Assembly (NCBI GenBank): GCA_026692845.1
Contig: JAPLNM010000028.1
Coordinates: forward strand, 1-61,304
Direction: 5' to 3'
DNA: 61,304 nt
From: Planctomycetota bacterium
Lineage (GTDB): Bacteria > Planctomycetota > Planctomycetia > Pirellulales > Pirellulaceae
This document shows, one piece after another, positions 44,305 through 54,553 of this stretch; the stretch's first letter is position 1; each line of letters opens with the position of its first letter. The notes below the pieces were generated by a model, which worked only from the letters and a program-made list of their open reading frames with translations, did not search any database and was not told the origin of the DNA. The translations under genes were made by a program, and so were the position numbers.

Positions 44305-46319
44305 AACCCAACACAACGATTCGCGTCCTTCCCTCCGTATGCGCCTTGGATTGCCCAGACGCCTGCGCCCTTCATATCCAAGTCGACGGAGACAAGGTCG
44401 TCGGACTCACTGGAGATCCCAACCATCCGATCACCCGGGGGTTTGCGTGCGTCAAGACCGCTCGGTATCCGGAACGCCAGGAGCAATCCGACCGACTCTT
44501 GCATCCCATGCGTCGAACGGGTCGCAAAGGGGAAGGAAAATTTGAGCAGATTACTTGGGAAACGGCTCTGAACGAAATATCAGAGCGACTCGGCACGATC
44601 CTCAAGACCTACGGTGGGCAATCTGTCCTGCCTTACCATTACGCGGGAACCATGGGGGTCATCCAAGGGGACAGTCCGAGCGCTTTTTTCAGGGCCATTG
44701 GAGCCTTGGAACTCGACCAAACGATCTGCGCGACCACCGGCGGAGCAGCTTGGGAGGCAAACTATGGGCCCAACAGGATCGGGACCGATCCGGAAGACCT
44801 TGTCCATTGCCGCTACATCGTTCTTTGGGGAATCAACGTCCTGCGCAGCAATTCGCACTTAGCACCGATCCTCAAAGAGGCTCGCAAGCGTGGAGCGAAA
44901 ATTCTTCATATCGATCCTTATCGAAACGAAACCTCCCGTTTCGCCGACGAGCACTGGCAGATCCGAGTCGGCACCGATGCGGCATTGGCCTTGGCCATCG
45001 GCCGCGAGATCCTGGCCCAAGGCTGGGAGGACCGCGAATACCTTGATTCGTTTGCCAGGGGGCTCGACGAGTACCGCCAAGCATGCGAGCCATGGACGCT
45101 CGAACGCGCCTCTGCGTTTTGCGATGTACCGCTCGAATCCCTCCGAACCATGGTCGCTCAGTATGCGACGAGTCCGTCGAGCTTTATCAAAGTCGGCTAT
45201 GGAATGACGCGGAACGAAGGTGGAGGGAATGCTTGCCGGGCGGTCACCCTCTTGCCCGCCTTGATAGGCTCGTGGAAAAACCTTGGGGGGGGCGCTGTCC
45301 TAACCACCAGCGGGGCGTTTCAGCTCAATCGTCATGAGATCACCGGCTTGGCACGTCGCAAGCCCGATCGCCGGCACGTCAATATGAACCTATTGGCTAG
45401 CGAACTCCTAGCCGATCCCCAAAACATCCATGCGTTGTTTGTCTACAACAGCAACCCTGCGGCCGTCGCACCGGATTCTGCAAGGGTTCGCCAAGGCCTA
45501 TCACGACCCTCGCTCTTGACCGTTGTGCTCGAGCATTTCCAAACCGATACTGCCGATTACGCCGACTACTTGCTCCCGGCTACGACCTTTTTGGAACACC
45601 CGGACATCTACACTTCCTACGGCCACTATTACCTGCAGTATGCCGATGCGGTGGTGGCCGCTAGGGGCCAGGCCAAGCCCAATCGATGGATCTTCCAGGA
45701 AATCCTGCAACGTCTCGGAATCGATGCTCCCGAATTGCAATGGGGGACCGACGCGTTGATCGACCGGATGCTCGATTCTGCGAACCCATGGCTCAAGGGG
45801 ATCGACCGAACGAAGCTAAAAACTGAGCTTTCGGTAAAACTATCTCTGCCCGTTCCGTTTGTGCCTTACGCGCAAGGAAGCCATTATCCGGACAAGAAGG
45901 TTCGCTTTGCGCCGGCTCCGGTGCAACTGGAATTCCAGGAAGAGTTGAATCAGGAGTTTCCATTGCGCTTGATATCTCCACCCGGTGCGGTGGTGGTCAA
46001 CACAACGATGGGAAACGTCCCGAGCATCATCAAGCTTGCCGGGGGTGAGCCGACGCTTCTGATTCACCCCCACGACGCGGCGCTTTGCAAGATACACGAT
46101 GGACAGAGGATACAGGTCACCAGTCGTTATGGATCGATCGAGCGTAAAGCGGTCGTCACTGCCGATGCCAAGCAGGGGGTGGTCATCTCGGTGGGGCAAT
46201 GGTGGCCAAAGCTTTCCCCGGACAAAAAAAGTTTGAATGACCTTACCAGCGAACGTTTGACCGACCTGGGCGGCGGCAGCACCTTTGGCAACATCGCCGT
46301 GAGAATATCGGTTGTGTAA
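44301..46319 (+). CDS. Molybdopterin oxidoreductase with N-terminal [4Fe-4S] cluster
   Basis: 672 residues from ATG 44301, overlapping the hydrolase stop. Four Cys at 14, 18, 22 and 50 (C-x3-C-x3-C-x27-C: SVCALDCPDACALH and GFACVK) bind an iron-sulfur cluster. The molybdopterin regions follow: YHYAGTMGVIQGDSPS, CATTGGAAW, YIVLWGINVLRSN, FIKVGYGMTRNEGGGN, and the C-terminal NTTMGNVPSIIKLAGGEPTL domain. The protein lacks a Tat signal, so it is likely cytoplasmic. The family includes formate dehydrogenase-like and anaerobic-type enzymes; substrate is not predictable here. Confidence 0.92.
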   Translation: MKPNTTIRVLPSVCALDCPDACALHIQVDGDKVVGLTGDPNHPITRGFACVKTARYPERQEQSDRLLHPMRRTGRKGEGKFEQITWETALNEISERLGTILKTYGGQSVLPYHYAGTMGVIQGDSPSAFFRAIGALELDQTICATTGGAAWEANYGPNRIGTDPEDLVHCRYIVLWGINVLRSNSHLAPILKEARKRGAKILHIDPYRNETSRFADEHWQIRVGTDAALALAIGREILAQGWEDREYLDSFARGLDEYRQACEPWTLERASAFCDVPLESLRTMVAQYATSPSSFIKVGYGMTRNEGGGNACRAVTLLPALIGSWKNLGGGAVLTTSGAFQLNRHEITGLARRKPDRRHVNMNLLASELLADPQNIHALFVYNSNPAAVAPDSARVRQGLSRPSLLTVVLEHFQTDTADYADYLLPATTFLEHPDIYTSYGHYYLQYADAVVAARGQAKPNRWIFQEILQRLGIDAPELQWGTDALIDRMLDSANPWLKGIDRTKLKTELSVKLSLPVPFVPYAQGSHYPDKKVRFAPAPVQLEFQEELNQEFPLRLISPPGAVVVNTTMGNVPSIIKLAGGEPTLLIHPHDAALCKIHDGQRIQVTSRYGSIERKAVVTADAKQGVVISVGQWWPKLSPDKKSLNDLTSERLTDLGGGSTFGNIAVRISVV

Positions 46320-46686
46320 GGGGGCAGGGGGTAAAGGGTAAGCCACTTTGAGCCTAAATGCTCGCGTTGGACGACTCACAGGTGATTCGCACCCGTTAAT
46401 CCTGAAGGATTACTCCCAGTAAGTCCAATCGACATTTGGATCGTTGAGAATCAGATTGTCTCGCCAAGGCGCCAAGCTCGCAAAGCTGGACACAATGCGG
46501 TGTTGAACCAAGGCCTTTTTCGTTAGCTGTAGCTCTTCGACTTGGCGAACTTGGCGAACTTGGCGGTAAGGTTGGGACGTTTTCCGACGGGCACGTCTAA
46601 ACAAATATTATCGAATGACCTGTTTTGGGACTCACCGGGCAGCTTGCGTAGCTCCGCTAGGATCGCCCGCTTTTACGGTATTGGAG
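46320..46686. other. Convergent intergenic region without genes
   Basis: About 370 bases between converging genes. Only a 9-bp tandem repeat (CTTGGCGAA, nearly three copies, 46541-46566) and a few short palindromes such as ATCCTGAAGGAT (46400-46411) are visible. No gene or clear terminator. Confidence 0.5.
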
Positions 46687-49600
46687 TTACTCCTGAAGGG
46701 CTACTCCTGGACCCAAACGATGGATCGTGTTGTGAATCGTTCCGTGGATCAACGGACCATCGGTACTGCGGAACGTGTACTGGATCTCCATCCCCCAACT
46801 GGGCTCAAGCTTTTGGCTCTCGATTCGAACCGTCTTGCCGTCCTCGGATAGACTCACTCTCTGGACATCGATCCCATGCTGGTCGATATGGTCCGACCCG
46901 TAGCGTTCAGAGCGTTTGAGCCCCCATTGCTCCAGGCGTATTTTCGCTGGATCGATCGATTTCGGATCGATCGGGCTCGCGAAATCCAATTCGATACGGC
47001 CTTCAAGAGCCCGCATTTGCAAAGGCAAATGGCTGTCCTGGGAAAGCTTGCGGATCCGATACAGCCCACCCGGGGCAGTCGCATTGCCCGCCCATGAAAA
47101 CATCCCACACAAGTACAAATGGTGATCCCCAGGCGAATAGCGCCCCCTCATCACCCCGGTCGGAAACGCAGGGATAGGCAACTCGATCATCCCTCCTTGA
47201 CGTTCCCCTGGCGATTCTCCGTGTATCTCTTCATGCAACACCAAATACACTTTGCCGTACCCATACGATAGATTCAGCAGACTTCCTTGCAACTCACCCC
47301 ATGTCGGACTCTCGACCCAAAGAGGCTCCGCCGGCGATCGATCGAATGCATTGGTGATCCAACACAACGGCGACTCCATCGCCGCATCGGACGTGTCGGT
47401 CACGTCATGGTATCCGAACATGTTTCCGTAAAACTTTGGCCCTTTACCTTCCTGGACCGTGACCCAATTGATCCGATTCTTGGGATTCCAAAACCCCTCT
47501 TGGTCGGTCACGATAAAGGATCCGTCAGGATTCAAACAAACCCCATTGGCTGCTCGGAAACCTGTCGCCAAAATATCGGTCTTGGACCCGTCGGGCGAAA
47601 CCCTCAGCAACGTACCATGCTGCGGCACGACGGCCTTGAGCGCATGACGTCCAGATTTGGCGTAATAAAAATTCCCCTCTTGGTCCATCTGCAATCCCAT
47701 CGCGAACTCATGGAAATGCTCCGTGACCTGATGGTCGTTGTTAAAACACTCGATGTAGTCGATGTGGTCGTCTGCATTGAAATCATGCAGCGCAGCGAGC
47801 TGATCGCGACAGGTCAAAAACACCTGGTCATCGACCACCTTGACGCCCAACGGTTGGTACAGACCGGTTACCATCCGCTTCCAAGTCCAACCCATCGCGT
47901 CGAGATTTTCTCGCACATGCCAAACATCCCCATCCCAAGTCGAAACGGCCATCGAGCCGTCGGAGAAGAAATCCAACCCCGTGAGACGCATCTGCGCAAA
48001 CCACGGATTGGATTCCGGGGAAACGATCGTGTCGACAGCAAAAGCTCCTTTGGCAAACGTCTCGATAGTTCGAGTCTCGAGCACTTGCTCCCAACGCTCG
48101 GGGTGGATCCGAAGCTTGCTGAGCAAATCCAAATCGATCTCCAAGCTCTCGGGCTCCTCGGACAATAGCTTGCTGCACCACACGGCGAACCGCTGCGGTT
48201 GGTCGCTAGGGGGAATCGATACCGTCAGCTTGCGATCCCTGACGTTCCACGCCAAGGTCTCCATCTGACCGAGCACTCCAAAGGATCGCTCGTTGGATGT
48301 CCATCGCTTTTCTCCTGCTCGGTCGGCGAGCGATGCCGTCGCCGATTCCAATTCCGGTTGCAATTCCGACTCGGACTCGCCCAAATCGGCCACCCTCAGC
48401 TCGATCGCGTGGGCATGGGGCGCGATGTTCAGTACCCGAGCAAACGCCGCATGGCCCTGGCCGCTGAGGAGCTGTTTGGGAGATTCGAGGATCTGTGCAT
48501 CGGCAATCGAATACGACACAATGGTCTGCGAACCGCTGACGAACTGGCCATTGAACTTGCCCCATTCCTTGGGCAATGGCCCATAGCGGCGCGAATCGCG
48601 TCCCTCGGCGCGGGCGTTATCCTCAAAGGATGATCCGGGCGCATTGGGGTTCGCCCAACCCGGCCCGCTGGCATTCCTCAAGACGATGTCTCCAACGATT
48701 CTCGGATGGATTCCGTGTTCGCCATTGAACTGGATATCGCGCCAATCGATGAACACCTTCTTGGGATCCTCGTCGGAGATTTGCCATCCTGCGGCCCATC
48801 GCAAGGTGTCGGTATCAAATACCATCCATTGGCTTCCTCGGGTGATCCCTCCGGGCCCCGGATCGAGTCGTACGGCGATGCCTTTGTAAGCGATATTCAG
48901 TGAATCGCCGGGGACCTCGTAGCAGTGGGTGAGCATATTCCCGTAGTCCATCGCGCTCCAGGCTTCAATGCTGCTGGGCTCTGGGCCTCGGGAATCGCCA
49001 CGCGGCAGCTTGCCCAAATAGTCTTCATCGATCGCAAGCGACCTTGCGTTGGGATTCGACTCGAGGAACTCTTTGCGAATGTAGTGAATCACATCGTACT
49101 TCTGCGAGGGGACCATCCATGCCTGAGCGGCCATGTATCCGTAACCATGCGTCAGAGTCCGGTACATGGAATACGGATCTGCCCCATTCTTGAATCTGCC
49201 TTCGCCGAACCGCAGCGCCGTCGGGAGCGACCCGATGAGGTCTTTGGTGCCATGGCAATTGGCGCATACGCGCCGATAGATTTCGCCTCCACGAGCATAA
49301 GCCTCCTGGTTCCAATCGCGAATCATTCCCGCATGATCCATGTTCGATTCGTACTCGGGGATTTTAACGGCCAAGAGCGACATATCCGGCTGCAAGGTTG
49401 CAGCCCGCTTGGGCCCCGCATCGCGGATTTCGAACAAGTACTTCACAAGGTCCAGGAAGGCTTGCTCGGTGCCAAGTTGCTGCACCAGACCCGCTGGCAT
49501 CAGGGACTGGGTACTCGTTGCCGAAGCCTCGACTTGGTCGGCTTGGATCTCAATCGCTTCGCCGTTGGCGTTTCTGAGCCTCCATCGCTTGGGGTCTTTG

Positions 49601-50088
49601 TCGACCAAAAGGCCAGTGACAACCTCTCCATCGTCCAGACGCAGAGTGATCGATTCGTATCCCTTGCGAATCGACTTCGAAGGTTCAAGAATCGATTCGA
49701 CGAGCTGTTGGTCGTTGAGTTTTTCAGCCTCGGCAATCACGGCGGCATGACCGAGGTTCGGACCCAACGCACGGGCTTGAGGATCCCCAGGCAGGTGGCA
49801 TCGGACACACGCAAGGCTCGCTTGGTAGAACACATTCACACCCCGTGATGCGTCCCCTTGCTCCTGAGCCAACTGAGCCCACTCTGCGGTGGACTTTGCC
49901 TGAAAGAACTCCGCTGGGAGCTGGGCCTGCGCCCAAGAAGTTGGCCAGCAAACCGATCCGGCAAGGATCACCAGACAGGCGAGCTTAGCCAATCCGGCAA
50001 GCTTAGCCAATGCGGCGAGCTTCAACAATCCAGAGCCGGTTCTAGGGAAAGCGGCTTGTAAGTTCCGACGTTTCATCGCATCGCTCAT
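46687..50088 (-). CDS. Large secreted diheme cytochrome c/membrane-bound dehydrogenase-like protein
   Basis: 1133 residues. N-terminal signal with a tandem 18-bp repeat (LAKLAGLAKLACLVILAG). Two c-type heme motifs: SLACVRCHLPG (Cys94/97, His98), and RRVCANCHGTKDLIG (Cys275/278, His279). A long middle domain (DIQFNGEHGIHPRIVGDIVL) lies between the hemes and a C-terminal beta-propeller-like part (GLDFFSDGSMAVSTWDGDVW, FRAANGVCLNPDGSFIVTDQ, GYHDVTDTSDAAMESPLCW). This architecture is common in planctomycetes (PVC-type heme proteins with an NHL/PQQ-like domain). Probable periplasmic electron-transfer dehydrogenase; substrate unknown. Confidence 0.9.
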   Translation of the reverse strand: MSDAMKRRNLQAAFPRTGSGLLKLAALAKLAGLAKLACLVILAGSVCWPTSWAQAQLPAEFFQAKSTAEWAQLAQEQGDASRGVNVFYQASLACVRCHLPGDPQARALGPNLGHAAVIAEAEKLNDQQLVESILEPSKSIRKGYESITLRLDDGEVVTGLLVDKDPKRWRLRNANGEAIEIQADQVEASATSTQSLMPAGLVQQLGTEQAFLDLVKYLFEIRDAGPKRAATLQPDMSLLAVKIPEYESNMDHAGMIRDWNQEAYARGGEIYRRVCANCHGTKDLIGSLPTALRFGEGRFKNGADPYSMYRTLTHGYGYMAAQAWMVPSQKYDVIHYIRKEFLESNPNARSLAIDEDYLGKLPRGDSRGPEPSSIEAWSAMDYGNMLTHCYEVPGDSLNIAYKGIAVRLDPGPGGITRGSQWMVFDTDTLRWAAGWQISDEDPKKVFIDWRDIQFNGEHGIHPRIVGDIVLRNASGPGWANPNAPGSSFEDNARAEGRDSRRYGPLPKEWGKFNGQFVSGSQTIVSYSIADAQILESPKQLLSGQGHAAFARVLNIAPHAHAIELRVADLGESESELQPELESATASLADRAGEKRWTSNERSFGVLGQMETLAWNVRDRKLTVSIPPSDQPQRFAVWCSKLLSEEPESLEIDLDLLSKLRIHPERWEQVLETRTIETFAKGAFAVDTIVSPESNPWFAQMRLTGLDFFSDGSMAVSTWDGDVWHVRENLDAMGWTWKRMVTGLYQPLGVKVVDDQVFLTCRDQLAALHDFNADDHIDYIECFNNDHQVTEHFHEFAMGLQMDQEGNFYYAKSGRHALKAVVPQHGTLLRVSPDGSKTDILATGFRAANGVCLNPDGSFIVTDQEGFWNPKNRINWVTVQEGKGPKFYGNMFGYHDVTDTSDAAMESPLCWITNAFDRSPAEPLWVESPTWGELQGSLLNLSYGYGKVYLVLHEEIHGESPGERQGGMIELPIPAFPTGVMRGRYSPGDHHLYLCGMFSWAGNATAPGGLYRIRKLSQDSHLPLQMRALEGRIELDFASPIDPKSIDPAKIRLEQWGLKRSERYGSDHIDQHGIDVQRVSLSEDGKTVRIESQKLEPSWGMEIQYTFRSTDGPLIHGTIHNTIHRLGPGVALQE

Positions 50089-50146
50089 GGGTGTTGCAGG
50101 AGATCCAAAAGGATTTACCAGGGTTATTTAGATTTACCAAATGTAA

Positions 50147-51916
50147 TTAACTGGGCGAACCGATCGGATCGGTACCGCTGTGCCGATCGGTCATCGGGCG
50201 CGTCATTTTCGAGACGATCAAAATCGCTAGAAAGCTCAGCGGGATCGTCACGATTCCCGGTTGGCTAAAAGGGACCCATGCGCTCTTGGGGTCCAAACCA
50301 TACATGCTTTTGTACATCTCGGGACACAACGCGATCCATAGGACCGAACTGACTGTCCCGAGGAGCACCCCGGCAATGATCCCTTGTTTGGTCGTCCCTT
50401 TGTAAAACAACAGCATCAGCAGCGCGGGCAAATTCGCCGAAGCGGCGATTGCAAAGGCCCATCCGACCAGATAGGTCACGTTCATCCCTTCGAAGGCCAA
50501 GCCGGCCATGATGGCGATCGCACCGATGGCGATCGATGCGATTTTCGCCACCCGGATCAGTTGCTGATCGTTCAGTTGCATTCCTAGCATTCCGGCGACG
50601 AAGTCGTGCGCGACGCATCCTCCGGCCGCGACGATCAATCCGCTAACCGTCCCTAAGACGGTGGTAAAGGCGATCGCTGAGACAGCGGCAAAGAGCAACT
50701 CGGAAAAGCTTTTCGCAAGCAATGGGGCGGCCATGTTGCTGTCGCTCGGGTCGATCGACCCACTGACCATCGCTCCGAATCCGATATACAGGGTCAGTAG
50801 GTAAAAGAAACCGATCGTCGCGATGCCGACAATGGTGCTCTTGCGCGCGGAGGCTTGGTCTTTGACCGTGTAGTATCGGATCAAAATGTGGGGAAGCGAC
50901 GCGGTACCTCCAAAGAGTGCCAACATCAGCGAGATAAAATCGAGTTTGGGAAACCATTGCTGCTGCCGGATCCCTTGGAAGGTCGGGTGATTTCCAGGTG
51001 CCATCATCGCTGAGCCTTGGACAACCCTGGGTGCATACTCGACAACCGGCTTGCCGTCCTGGGTGCTTTTGACCGTTTGCGAAAGTTCGATCTTGGCACC
51101 CGAAAGCTCTGTCAAGAAGGAGATGGGGCCTAACGGGCCGGTCGATGTTTTTCCGCCGGACAATTCGAGCACTCTGCCGACGGGCTGCACGTTGCCTTGG
51201 TCTTGATTTAGACCCAGCCGTAGGCCGTCGATGTATTTGTTTTTTTGATCGTCGACGGTGATCCGTTGCGGGACGGTCCGAGGCTCACCTTCAGATCGTG
51301 AAAGCCCTCGATTCAAGACCATGATGGTCAAGACCAGCGAGAATAGGACCAGCAATCCTCCTTTGAGAAACTGCACGTAGGTGGTGCTGACCATACCGGC
51401 CGTCACGACGATCACCACGACGATCGAGCCGACAAGCACGACCCCCTGCCAGTACTGCAAACCTAGCAGTGGCTTGACCAAGGCTCCGGCTCCGACCATC
51501 TGTGGGATCAGGTAAACCAAGCTGACGACCAAGGTGCTAAAGCCCGCCGCCGATCGAATCCCCGACGACTTAAACTTGCTGGCTAACGCATCGGCAAAGG
51601 TGTACTTACCAAGCCGTTTGAGAGGTTCGGCAATGACCAACAGGGCCACCAACCAACCGGCTAGGTAGCCGATCGAGTAGAGGAATCCGTCGAATCCGTA
51701 GAAGGCGATCATGCCGCAGATCCCCAGAAACGAAGCGGCTGAAAGATAGTCTCCAGCAAACGCGATCCCGTTGACAAACCAGTGTATTTCACCGCCGGCG
51801 GCAAAGTAACCTGCGCTCGATTTGGCCTTGGAACCCAAATAGAAACTCAGAGCAACGGTCCCAAGGACCATCACCAAAAAAACGATGACAGCAAGGCTGC
51901 TTGAAGTGTAGATCAT
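50147..51916 (-). CDS. Sodium:solute symporter (ActP-like)
   Basis: 589 residues, about 13 TM helices. The N-terminus has LGSKAKSSAGYFAAGGEIHW, FVNGIAFAGDYLSAASFLG (SSS signature), and LAGWLVALLVIAEPLKRLGK. Substrate-site-like QFLKGGLLVLFSLVLTI and GTASLPHILIRYYTVKDQ follow. An extracytoplasmic insert of about 110 residues (about 205-315: VPQRITVDDQKNKYIDG through MMAPGNHPTFQG) separates helices. ActP-type carriers import acetate or other short organic acids with Na+. Its start overlaps the DUF485 gene stop (ATGA), as in many yjcH-actP pairs. Confidence 0.93.
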   Translation of the reverse strand: MIYTSSSLAVIVFLVMVLGTVALSFYLGSKAKSSAGYFAAGGEIHWFVNGIAFAGDYLSAASFLGICGMIAFYGFDGFLYSIGYLAGWLVALLVIAEPLKRLGKYTFADALASKFKSSGIRSAAGFSTLVVSLVYLIPQMVGAGALVKPLLGLQYWQGVVLVGSIVVVIVVTAGMVSTTYVQFLKGGLLVLFSLVLTIMVLNRGLSRSEGEPRTVPQRITVDDQKNKYIDGLRLGLNQDQGNVQPVGRVLELSGGKTSTGPLGPISFLTELSGAKIELSQTVKSTQDGKPVVEYAPRVVQGSAMMAPGNHPTFQGIRQQQWFPKLDFISLMLALFGGTASLPHILIRYYTVKDQASARKSTIVGIATIGFFYLLTLYIGFGAMVSGSIDPSDSNMAAPLLAKSFSELLFAAVSAIAFTTVLGTVSGLIVAAGGCVAHDFVAGMLGMQLNDQQLIRVAKIASIAIGAIAIMAGLAFEGMNVTYLVGWAFAIAASANLPALLMLLFYKGTTKQGIIAGVLLGTVSSVLWIALCPEMYKSMYGLDPKSAWVPFSQPGIVTIPLSFLAILIVSKMTRPMTDRHSGTDPIGSPS

Positions 51917-52170
51917 GACCTTGTTCGGCTAAGTAGACCGTAGAGCATCGCGATAACCAACGATAGGAGGATCAAGCCGACCCCATAAGCGACCGTCAGG
52001 GGGATTCCGGCAATTTTGGTTTGAGTGATCCACTCATAGGCGAACGTGCACAGTCCGATGAAGCTCGCATAGGCGATCGTAAAAAATAGAAGCAACGTCA
52101 CCCCGATGCGCTGACGTTTGGCGATGACATGGTCTTCTTCGTCGTCGGTGGTGTTGGCCGAATGGTGCAT
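51913..52170 (-). CDS. DUF485 small membrane protein (YjcH-like)
   Basis: 85 residues from ATG 52170; a TTG further upstream (52269) would add a Pro/His-rich tail and is unlikely. Two membrane helices: LLLFFTIAYASFIGLCTFAY and VAYGVGLILLSLVIAMLYGL. DUF485 proteins sit directly before ActP-type symporters; here the pair overlaps by four bases. It is thought to be an accessory subunit. Upstream 52171-52313 contains a 20-bp-like tandem repeat (GTGGCTCxGxGTTTGGGTGG, about 52207-52246). Confidence 0.88.
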   Translation of the reverse strand: MHHSANTTDDEEDHVIAKRQRIGVTLLLFFTIAYASFIGLCTFAYEWITQTKIAGIPLTVAYGVGLILLSLVIAMLYGLLSRTRS

Positions 52171-52313
52171 GTTGCAGAATGGTGGTGCAGAATGGTGAAG
52201 ATCCGAGTGGCTCGGAGTTTGGGTGGGTGGCTCAGCGTTTGGGTGGGAACCGGGGAAGCGAATTCGCAAGGAGGGTGCTATAGCTTAATCAAATCTCCAA
52301 CGCTAAACACCCA

Positions 52314-53561
52314 TCAAGGCCCAGGCTCTCGAAAGGATTGAAGTTTCTTTGAAAGTCCTGGGATGATCCGGCAAGCGTTTTGGTAGTAGACTTTCTCAAG
52401 CAGTTCCCGGGGCAGTCCGATGCCATAGATACGCCAGTCTCCCTGCGGAGGCGGGGATTTCTCGGAGTAATGAAAGTACTCGTCTTGGGTCTCGAGGAAT
52501 CGCCAATAGATGCGAAGTCGCTGCTCGGGGAACGGTCCATCGGTCCCTAGTAGGATTCGGTCCTGGAACTTCTCAAAGAATCGTTTGGCAGAGTACGGTT
52601 GGCGACCGAGCTCGTTGATGCGCGACGACAACTCGACATAGAGATTCGGGTACTGATCGAGCCAGCCGGACAACTCGGCGAGATTCTCTGCATCGTTGCC
52701 AAAATGCGCCGCGATGAATTGGGTCTTGGGATGCTTCGCAATGACCCGATTGCGCGCTTGGTGCAAGCTCTGGCGGCTGGGGAACTCAGGGCCCGTGAAA
52801 GCCCATTCGGGTCGGGCTTGAAGCTCTCCGATTCGCTCATTGGTGTCATCCAAACGACGAAAGAATGCGCTCGGGTCGGCCGTATGCATCAAGACCGGAA
52901 TTCCAAGCTCGGCGCAGGTATCCCAAATCGGATCCCAGCGAGGATCATCGATCTGGATCAAAGTACCGTCTGCATTCTTCCAACGCAGCCCAAAGTCCTT
53001 AAAAAATTTCAGTCCGCAAACCCGCCCCCGTTTGACCTCCGCGCGAAGCGTCTCGACGGTATCGAAGACAAAGGTGGCTTGATTGCAAGCCCAGCTCGAC
53101 GGGTCGTCGAGCTTGCCCGTACCCCGAAAATCGATATTTGCAAAGATCGCAAAGCGCTCGGGGTATTTCGACCATAGGTAGGCCGCATGCGCTTCGAGCT
53201 GAGGTCCAAGCGTGCCATCGAGCGACACACTGACGGCGATTCGGTTGCGATCCATCATCTCGACATAGCGCTCGAGCAACTCCGGATCGTGTTTCCCTTT
53301 GACAAAGAAATGGGTGTGCACATCGACCACCGGAAAGGATGCTTGTTCGATCCGCGACTCCGGCACAATCAAGCTTGGGATCCGCTCGGCCGAGCTGCTT
53401 TGGGCCAAGCACCCCGTCGGCAGCATCATGCTCAACAACCAAACAGACGACAGCACGGACAATAACGCGCAGTGCGAACTTGCGATCGACAAGCGTACGA
53501 TAGCCCAGTGTGCGATCGCCCAGTGTGCGATCGCCCAGTGTGCGCAAACAAGTCTGAACAT
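52314..53561 (-). CDS. Secreted amidohydrolase (TIM-barrel, amidohydrolase 2-like)
   Basis: 415 residues. The signal region contains AHWAIAHWAIAHWAIV, from 15-bp DNA repeats (53503-53544), followed by LLSVLSSVWLLSMMLPTGCL. Metal site FPVVDVHTHFFVKG (His82, His84), catalytic-looking VCGLKFFKDFG Lys, ADPSAFFRR, IAAHFGND, ILLGTDGPFP Asp. The C-terminus has DEYFHYSE and IPGLSKKLQSFRE. Probably a decarboxylase or hydrolase of the amidohydrolase 2 (ACMSD-like) group; substrate unknown. Its start overlaps the epimerase gene stop (TGATG). Confidence 0.9.
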   Translation of the reverse strand: MFRLVCAHWAIAHWAIAHWAIVRLSIASSHCALLSVLSSVWLLSMMLPTGCLAQSSSAERIPSLIVPESRIEQASFPVVDVHTHFFVKGKHDPELLERYVEMMDRNRIAVSVSLDGTLGPQLEAHAAYLWSKYPERFAIFANIDFRGTGKLDDPSSWACNQATFVFDTVETLRAEVKRGRVCGLKFFKDFGLRWKNADGTLIQIDDPRWDPIWDTCAELGIPVLMHTADPSAFFRRLDDTNERIGELQARPEWAFTGPEFPSRQSLHQARNRVIAKHPKTQFIAAHFGNDAENLAELSGWLDQYPNLYVELSSRINELGRQPYSAKRFFEKFQDRILLGTDGPFPEQRLRIYWRFLETQDEYFHYSEKSPPPQGDWRIYGIGLPRELLEKVYYQNACRIIPGLSKKLQSFREPGP

Positions 53562-54553
53562 CAGTGAGCCATTTCCGCAAAGAGTGAGGATAATCCACTG
53601 CGATAGTCAGGGAATGCAAAGCGAATCGAGTGCTCCTCGACGAGTCGGCGGTTGCTTACTCGCTTGTTGCCCTGGCTGCGTCGTCGAGGAACCGATGACT
53701 GCAGTTGCGATGGCTGCAGTTGCGATGATTCCAGTTGCGTGGAAAGAAGGCCTTCGCAAGGAACATAGTTCGGCGGTGGCCAGCCCATGCTCTGGGAAAT
53801 GAACGCATAGTAGTCGCGGCGTTGGACACTGTGACCATCGCTCACGCAGTACAGACGCCCAGACAAGGAACCTTGACTGACGACCGCGATGACCGTCGCT
53901 AGATCGTCGACATGGATCAAGTTCAAGTAGCTATCGGGATCGACGGCCATGGCTTGGCCTTCACGCAGCGGTTGGACGTTGGGAATACGTTTCGGTCCAT
54001 AGATGCCTGCGGGTCGCAGGATCACATGCTCGATGGCTGAACTTTCGAGCCAGCGTTCGGCTTCGAGCGCCGCGATCGAGCCGGGGCGACTCGGTCCGAC
54101 AGGGGACGATTCATCGACCCAAGGCTCTGGACTTCCTTGAGGGTCTGCAAAAACACCGGTAGTCGACAAGTAAACCCAACGCGTCGCTCGGGCCGTTTGG
54201 GATTTGGACAAAAAGCGTTCAAGATGGGTAAGTCCGAGCCTATGCGATTGAGCCGGTGGGGTGCCGGGCATGGGAGCATGCGAGACGGCCACCAGGACAG
54301 AGTCCAGTTGCGATGGACCGGAGTTTTCGGGCTGCGAAAGCCAGGATTCATCGAGCCAATCCCAGACGATCGGTTCGATCCCGAGCTTTGCTAATTCAGC
54401 AGCTTTTTGACTCGAGCGAGTCACGGCCAGGACGCGGTCACCTGCTGCGAGCCACAGGCTCGCGACACGCAGGCCCACGTATCCACAGCCGACAATTAGG
54501 CGAGTTGGGCGATCCGAATCGGAAACTGGCGGGTTGGTTGACTTAGGGATCAT
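53561..54553 (-). CDS. NAD(P)-binding epimerase/YeeZ-like extended SDR
   Basis: 330 residues. Rossmann start RLIVGCGYVGLRVASLWLAA; VLAVTRSSQKAAELAKLGIE; VLVAVSHAPMPGTPP; the YLSTTGVFADPQGSP strand; WLESSAIEHVILRPAGIYGP. The active-site Tyr-x3-Lys is not clear, so it is closer to atypical YeeZ-type SDRs. In-frame 15-bp repeats (53694-53738) yield QLESSQLQPSQLQSS. It is upstream of and coupled to the secreted amidohydrolase; a functional relation is unproven. Confidence 0.88.
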   Translation of the reverse strand: MIPKSTNPPVSDSDRPTRLIVGCGYVGLRVASLWLAAGDRVLAVTRSSQKAAELAKLGIEPIVWDWLDESWLSQPENSGPSQLDSVLVAVSHAPMPGTPPAQSHRLGLTHLERFLSKSQTARATRWVYLSTTGVFADPQGSPEPWVDESSPVGPSRPGSIAALEAERWLESSAIEHVILRPAGIYGPKRIPNVQPLREGQAMAVDPDSYLNLIHVDDLATVIAVVSQGSLSGRLYCVSDGHSVQRRDYYAFISQSMGWPPPNYVPCEGLLSTQLESSQLQPSQLQSSVPRRRSQGNKRVSNRRLVEEHSIRFAFPDYRSGLSSLFAEMAH

